From: Riptortus pedestris
Taxonomy: Eukaryota > Arthropoda > Insecta > Hemiptera > Alydidae
Direction: 5' to 3'
Length of the DNA stretch: 64,000 nt
Assembly (NCBI GenBank): GCA_019009955.1
Contig: CM032233.1
Span: 121,995,501-122,059,500, forward strand
The number at the start of each line of letters is the position of its first letter. Positions within the stretch are counted from its first letter, which is position 1. The position numbers and the translations under genes were made by a program. The notes beneath the pieces are model-generated. The model searched no databases, had not been told where the DNA came from, and worked only from the letters and a program-made list of their open reading frames with translations. Of this stretch, positions 57,776 through 64,000 are shown piece after piece.

Positions 57776-60700
57776 AGTTATCTGCCATGAGTTGAGGTTG
57801 GTTTTAGCAGATTTATCTTAAGGGAAACTGAGGTTGCCGCGTTTATATTGGAGGGTTATATTATTCATTAATAATAAACATAAAATCACTTTATTATTTA
57901 AAATATCACTCATTGAATTTATAATTAAAGACGATTATTAAATAATAATAAAAAATAAAATCACTTTATTATTTAAAATAACACTCATAGAATTTATAAT
58001 TAAAGACGATTATTAAATAATAATAAAAAATAAAATCACTTTATTATTTAAAATAACACTCATAGAATTTATAATTAAAGACGATTATTAAATAATAATA
58101 AAAAATAAAATCACTTTATTATTCAAAATAACACTCCTGGAATTTATATTTAAAGACGATTATTAAATAATAATAATAATAAATAAAATCACTTTATTAT
58201 TTAAAATATCACTCATAGAATTTATAAGAAGAAGTTATCTGCCATGAGTCGAGGTTGGTTTTAGCAGATTTATCTTAAGGGAAATTGAGGTCGCCGTGTT
58301 TATATTGAGGTTGTACTCGGGTGATTTTCGAATAATTTCCTCAAAAGTCCATCGATCCCTTCATAATTATAGGTAAGATATATAATTATAAGTATTTATC
58401 GGTTTAAGGGAGGCCACTCATTTAAAGAGAATTATTAAATAATAATAAAAAATAGAATCACTTTATTATTTTAAAAAACACTCCTGGAATTTAGAATTAA
58501 AGACGACTATTAAATAATAATAATAAAGAAAATCATTTTATTATTTAAAATAACACTCGTAGAATTTATAATTAAAGACGATTATTAAATAATAATAAAA
58601 AAGAAAATCACTTTATTATTTAAAATAACACTCCTGGAATTTATAATTAAAGACGATTATTAAATAATAATAAATAAGAAAATCACTTTATTATTTAAAA
58701 TAACACTCCTGGAATTTATAATTAAAGACGATTAATCAATAATAATAAAAAAGAAAATCACTTTATTATTTAAAATAATACTCCTTGAATTTATAATTAA
58801 AGACAATTATTAAATAATAAGAAAAAAAGAAAATCACTTTATTATTTAAAATAACTCTTCTGGAATTTATAATTAAAGACGATTATTAAATAATAATAAA
58901 AAAGAAAATCACTTTATTATTTAAAATAAAACTCATAGAATATATAATTCAAGACGATTATTAAATAATAATAAAAAAGAAAATCACTTTATTATTTAAA
59001 ATAAAACTCATAGAATATATAATTCAAGACGATTATTAAATAATAATAAAAAAGAAAATCACTTTATTATTTAAAATAAAACTCATAGAATATATAATTC
59101 AAGACGATTATTAAATAATAATAAAAAAGAAAATCACTTTATTATTTAAAATAACACTTCTGGAATTTATGATTAAAGACAATTACTAAATAATAAGAAA
59201 AAAAGAAAATCACTTTATTATAGAATTTATAATTAAAGACGATAGAATATATAATTAAAGACGATTATTAAATAATAATAAAAAATAAAATCACTTTATT
59301 ATTTAAAATAACACTCCTGGAATTTATATTTAAAGACGATTATTAAATAATAATAATAATAAATAAAATCACTTTATTATTTAAAATATCACTCATAGAA
59401 TTTATAAGAAGAAGTTATCTGCCATGAGTCGAGGTTGGTTTTAGCAGATTTATCTTAAGGGAAATTGAGGTCGCCGTGTTTATATTGAGGTTGTATTCGG
59501 GTGATTTTCGAATAATTTCCTCAAAAGTCCATCGATCCCTTCATAATTATAGGTAAGATATATAATTATAAGTATTTATCGGTTTAAGGGAGGCCACTCA
59601 TATAAAGAGAATTATTAAATAATAATAAAAAATAGAATCACTTTATTATTTAAAATAACACTCATAGAATTTATAATTAAAGACGATTATTAAATAATAA
59701 TAAAAAATAAAATCACTTTATTATTTAAAATAACACTCATAGAATTTATAATTAAAGACGATTATTAAATAATAATAAAAAATAAAATCACTTTATTATT
59801 TTAAAAAAACACTCATAGAATTTATAATTAAAGACGATTATTAAATAATAATAAAAAATAAAATCACTTTATTATTCAAAATAACACTCCTGGAATTTAT
59901 ATTTAAAGACGATTATTAAATAATAATAATAATAAATAAAATCACTTTATTATTTAAAATATTACTCATAGAATTTATAAGAAGAAGTTATCTGCCATGA
60001 GTCGAGGTTGGTTTTAGCAGATTTATCTTAAGGGAAATTGAGGTCGCCGTGTTTATATTGAGGTTGTACTCGGGTGATTTTCGAATAATTTCCTCAAAAG
60101 TCCATCGATCCCTTCATAATTATAGGTAAGATATATAATTATAAGTATTTATCGGCTTAAGGGAGCCCACTCATTTAAAGAGAATTATTAAATAATAATA
60201 AAAAATAGAATCACTTTATTATTTTAAAAAACACTCCTGGAATTTAGAATTAAAGACGACTATTAAATAATAATAATAAAGAAAATCATTTTATTATTTA
60301 AAATAACACTCGTAGAATTTATAATTAAAGACGATTATTAAATAATAATAAAAAAGAAAATCACTTTATTATTTAAAATAACACTCCTGGAATTTATAAT
60401 TAAAGACGATTATTAAATAATAATAAATAAGAAAATCACTTTATTATTTAAAATAACACTCCTGGAATTTATAATTAAAGACGATTAATCAATAATAATA
60501 AAAAAGAAAATCACTTTATTATTTAAAATAATACTCCTTGAATTTATAATTAAAGACAATTATTAAATAATAAGAAAAAAAGAAAATCACTTTATTATTT
60601 AAAATAACTCTTCTGGAATTTATAATTAAAGACGATTATTAAATAATAATAAAAAAGAAAATCACTTTATTATTTAAAATAAAACTCATAAAATATATAA

Positions 60701-63465
60701 TTCAAGACGATTATTAAATAATAATAAAAAAGAAAATCACTTTATTATTTAAAATAAAAACTCATAGAATATATAATTCAAGACGATTATTAAATAATAA
60801 TAAAAAAGAAAATCACTTTATTATTTAAAATAAAACTCATAGAATATATAATTCAAGACGATTATTAAATAATAATAAAAAAGAAAATCACTTTATTATT
60901 TAAAATAAAACTCATAGAATATATAATTCAAGACGATTATTAAATAATAATAAAAAAGAAATCACTTTATTATTTAAAACAACACTTCTGGAATTTATAA
61001 TTAAAGACAATTATTAAATAATAAGAAAAAAAGAAAATCACTTTATTATTTAAAATAACACTCCTGGAATTTATATTTAAAGACGATTATTAAATAATAA
61101 TAATAATAAATAAAATCACTTTATTATTTAAAATATCACTCATAGAATTTATAAGAAGAAGTTATCTGCCATGAGTCGAGGTTGGTTTTAGCAGATTTAT
61201 CTTAAGGGAAATTGAGGTCGCCGTGTTTATATTGAGGTTGTATTCGGGTGATTTTCGAATAATTTCCTCAAAAGTCCATCGATCCCTTCATAATTATAGG
61301 TAAGATATATAATTATAAGTATTTATCGGTTTAAGGGAGGCCACTCATATAAAGAGAATTATTAAATAATAATAAAAAATAGAATCACTTTATTATTTAA
61401 AATAACACTCATAGAATTTAAAATTAAAGAAGATTATTCAATAATAATAAACATAAAATCACTTTATTATTTAAAATAACACTCATAGAATTTATAATTA
61501 AAGACGATTATTAAATAATAATAAAAAATAAAATCACTTTATTATTTAAAATAACACTCATAGAATTTATAATTAAAGACGATTATTAAATAATAATAAA
61601 AAATAAAATCACTTTATTATTCAAAATAACACTCCTGGAATTTATATTTAAAGACGATTATTAAATAATAATAATAATAAATAAAATCACTTTATTATTT
61701 AAAATATCACTCATAGAATTTATAAGAAGAAGTTATCTGCCATGAGTCGAGGTTGGTTTTAGCAGATTTATCTTAAGGGAAATTGAGGTCGCCGTGTTTA
61801 TATTGAGGTTGTACTCGGGTGATTTTCGAATAATTTCCTCAAAAGTCCATCGATCCCTTCATAATTATAGGTAAGATATATAATTATAAGTATTTATCGG
61901 TTTAAGGGAGGCCACTCATTTAAAGAGAATTATTAAATAATAATAAAAAATAGAATCACTTTATTATTTTAAAAAACACTCCTGGAATTTAGAATTAAAG
62001 ACGACTATTAAATAATAATAATAAAGAAAATCACTTTATTATTTAAAATAACACTCGTAGAATTTATAATTAAAGACGATTATTAAATTATAATAATAAA
62101 TAAAATCACTTTATTATTTAAAATAACACTCATAGAATATATAATTAAATACGATTATTAAATAATAATAAAAAAGAAAATCACTTTATTATTTAAAATA
62201 ACACTCCTGGAATTTATAATTAAAGACGATTAATCAATAATAATAAAAAAGAAAATCACTTTATTATATAAAATAACACTCCTGGAATTTATAATTAAAG
62301 ACAATTAATTATTAAATAATAAGAAAAAAAGAAAATCACTTTATTATTTAAAATAGCATAGAATTTATAATTAAAGATGACTATTAACTAATAATAAGAA
62401 AGAAAATCACTTTATTATTTAAAATAACACTTGTAGAATATATAATTCAAGACGATTATTAAATAATAATAATAAATAAAATCACTTTATTATTTAAAAT
62501 AACACTCATAGAATATATAATTAAATACGATTATTAAATAATAATAAAAAAGAAAATCACTTTATTATTTAAAATAACACTCCTGGAATTTATAATTAAA
62601 GACAATTATTAAATAATAAGAAAAAAAGAAAATCACTTTATTATTTAAAATAACACTCCTGGAATTTATATTTAAAGACGATTTTTAAGTAGTAATAATA
62701 AATAAAATCACTTTATTATTTAAAATAAAACTCATAGAATATATAATTCAAGACGATTATTAAATAATAATAAAAAAGAAAATCACTTTATTATTTAAAA
62801 TAACACTCATAGAATTTATAATTAAAGACGATTATTAAATAATAATAATAATAAATAAAATCACTTTATTATTTAAAATATCACTCATAGAATTTATAAG
62901 AAGAAGTTATCTGCCATGAGTCGAGGTTGGTTTTAGCAGATTTATCTTAAGGGAAATTGAGGTCGCCGTGTTTATATTGAGGTTGTACTCGGGTGATTTT
63001 CGAATAATTTCCTCAAAAGTCCATCGATCCCTTCATAATTATAGGTAAGATATATAATTATAAGTATTTATCGGCTTAAGGGAGCCCACTCATTTAAAGA
63101 GAATTATTAAATAATAATAAAAAATAGAATCACTTTATTATTTTAAAAAACACTCCTGGAATTTAGAATTAAAGACGACTATTAAATAATAATAATAAAG
63201 AAAATCATTTTATTATTTAAAATAACACTCGTAGAATTTATAATTAAAGACGATTATTAAATAATAATAAAAAATAAAATCACTTTATTATTTAAAATAA
63301 CACTCATAGAATTTATAATTAAAGACGATTATTAAGTAGTAATAATAAATAAAATCTCTTTATTATTTAAAATAGCATAGAATTTATAATTAAAGACGAC
63401 TATAAAAATTATATAAAAAAGAAAATCACTTTATTATTTAAAATATCACTTCTAGAATTTATAAA
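57776..63465. repeat. AT-rich ~74-bp satellite with ~1.75-kb higher-order period and captured HINE end
   Basis: Monomer: AATCACTTTATTATTTAAAA, TAACACTCATAGAATTTATA, ATTAAAGACGATTATTAAAT and AATAATAAAAAA (about 74 bp). Into it is set a ~190-bp block starting GTTATCTGCCATGAGTCGAG that contains TTTTAGCAGATTTATCTTAA and GTCCATCGATCC, a HINE 3' end in minus orientation. The block begins at 58234, 59414, 59988, 61161, 61732 and 62906, so spacings alternate about 1175 and 572 bp, with a combined period of 1744-1754 bp. A diverged first block is at 57776. Monomer subtypes (CATAGAAT versus CCTGGAAT; AAAAATAAAATC versus AAAAAGAAAATC) keep the same order in each period. Near-identity over long stretches implies recent expansion. 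Confidence 0.95.
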
Positions 63466-63475
63466 TGGCAAAATG

Positions 63476-63650
63476 TTATTATAAATTAGAGATAGCCCAG
63501 AATAGGACAATGTCGCGGAGGAGCCGCATGAAGTGGTTGTCCCTGGTCGACGTCCACCACATGAACTCTGCAAGGTAGCTCCAAGGGGTGTCTGGCAGAA
63601 CCCCTTTGTCATTTGTTACGCCATTTAGCACAACCCCACATCCTTTCAAC
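63476..63650 (-). pseudogene. Merlin-like (IS1595/ISXO2) transposase C-terminal scrap
   Basis: On the minus strand one frame reads VERMWGCAKWRNK and, after a frameshift, the next reads WSYLAEFMWW ... HFMRLLRDIVLFW. This is the same order as [13 protein letters not shown] ... [13 protein letters not shown] in the element at 23.1-24.0 kb. It is only about 55 codons, with at least one stop and one frameshift. It is bounded by the satellite on one side and a HINE 3' end on the other. Inverted ends are not found. Confidence 0.5.
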
Positions 63651-63654
63651 GTTT

Positions 63655-63689
63655 TAGCAGATTTTCCTCAAGGGAAATCAGCTATTGTG
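63655..63689 (-). mobile_element. HINE 3' hairpin end fragment
   Basis: AGCAGATTTTCCTCAAGGGA then AATCAGCTATTG, after TTTT. The remaining element is not recognisable beyond about 63690. Confidence 0.55.
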
Positions 63690-64000
63690 TAGGGACTTCG
63701 GTTCCAGGTTCAATGAAATTACATTTATGATTTACTTGTAGATGTGAAAATCCCGCTTTTCCCAGCTGATTGTGTTAATTGTAACATTTCCAGCAATCTG
63801 ACATTATTAAAGAACCGGCTCAACGAATTTAACCCTAGAATGGTAGTGATATTATTTCCCGCTTAATGGTATTGATACGTAAATTTTACGTGCGCAACTG
63901 GTAATTGGTGAAATTATTCAAAATTTGTTAATGTTTGTGACTATTTTTTTATTTTATTAAAACATACACTTATCTTTAACTTATATCTACGTTAATATCT
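63690..64000. other. Unassigned sequence to window edge
   Basis: AT-rich; no feature recognised. Confidence 0.4.

Overview
This is eukaryotic, AT-rich, non-coding DNA, almost certainly from an invertebrate animal. An arthropod is my best guess from the mix of transposon families, but nothing in the window fixes the species. I find no convincing host gene, rRNA, tRNA gene, CRISPR array or bacterial-style operon. Recognisable protein similarity belongs to transposon relics: piggyBac, a Sola-like element, Merlin (twice), Tc1, a DD41D mariner and LINEs. Most long open frames are artefacts of tandem repeats whose unit length is a multiple of three, or of (AT)n and (CT)n runs.

The dominant component is one dispersed non-autonomous family, present in more than twenty whole or partial copies. 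Copies run from a 5' end reading GTCCGTCACGCAGGGGCTGC, through a shared sub-terminal AGCAGATTTCCC, a C-rich tract and a variable (AT)n microsatellite, to a near-palindromic 3' hairpin (AGCAGATTTCCC/GGGAAATCTGCT). Copies sit in T-runs with no clear target duplication, and they nest in one another. I read them as Helentron-associated elements (HINE, like Drosophila DINE-1). Below, strand + means the GTCCGTCACG end comes first. These copies act as landing pads: a piggyBac-like element (TTAA duplication), a Sola-like element (ATAT duplication), a SINE (11-bp duplication) and a small TIR element each lie inside one.

Layout. 0-10.5 kb: nested HINE copies carrying the piggyBac and Sola relics, plus a LINE 3' end. 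10.5-13.2 kb: foldback repeat, SINE, HINE. 13.2-16.2 kb: 39-bp minisatellite. 17.4-22 kb: HINE, SINE and a Tc1 relic. 22.7-24 kb: a Penelope-like inverted repeat and a deleted Merlin element. 24.2-26.2 kb: 87-bp minisatellite. 27.9-29.2 kb: mariner. 30.9-33.8 kb: duplicated 93-bp minisatellite locus with a HINE insertion in the second copy. 34.5-35.6 kb: LINE debris. 35.8-37.9 kb: 36-bp and 41-bp minisatellites. 39-47 kb: HINE copies, a SINE and a GC-rich unexplained segment. 48.5-54 kb: 134-, 78-, 47- and 45-bp minisatellites. 55-57.5 kb: HINE, a second Penelope-like inverted repeat, (CT)n/(CA)n. 57.8-63.5 kb: a ~74-bp AT-rich satellite with a ~1.75-kb higher-order period that has captured and amplified a HINE 3' end. 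The right edge holds another Merlin transposase fragment.

The most useful observations are the amplified HINE end in the satellite, the within-window empty/filled site pairs that define HINE insertion, the Sola-like element that keeps only the transposase tail, and two hammerhead-like motif clusters in Penelope-like inverted repeats.
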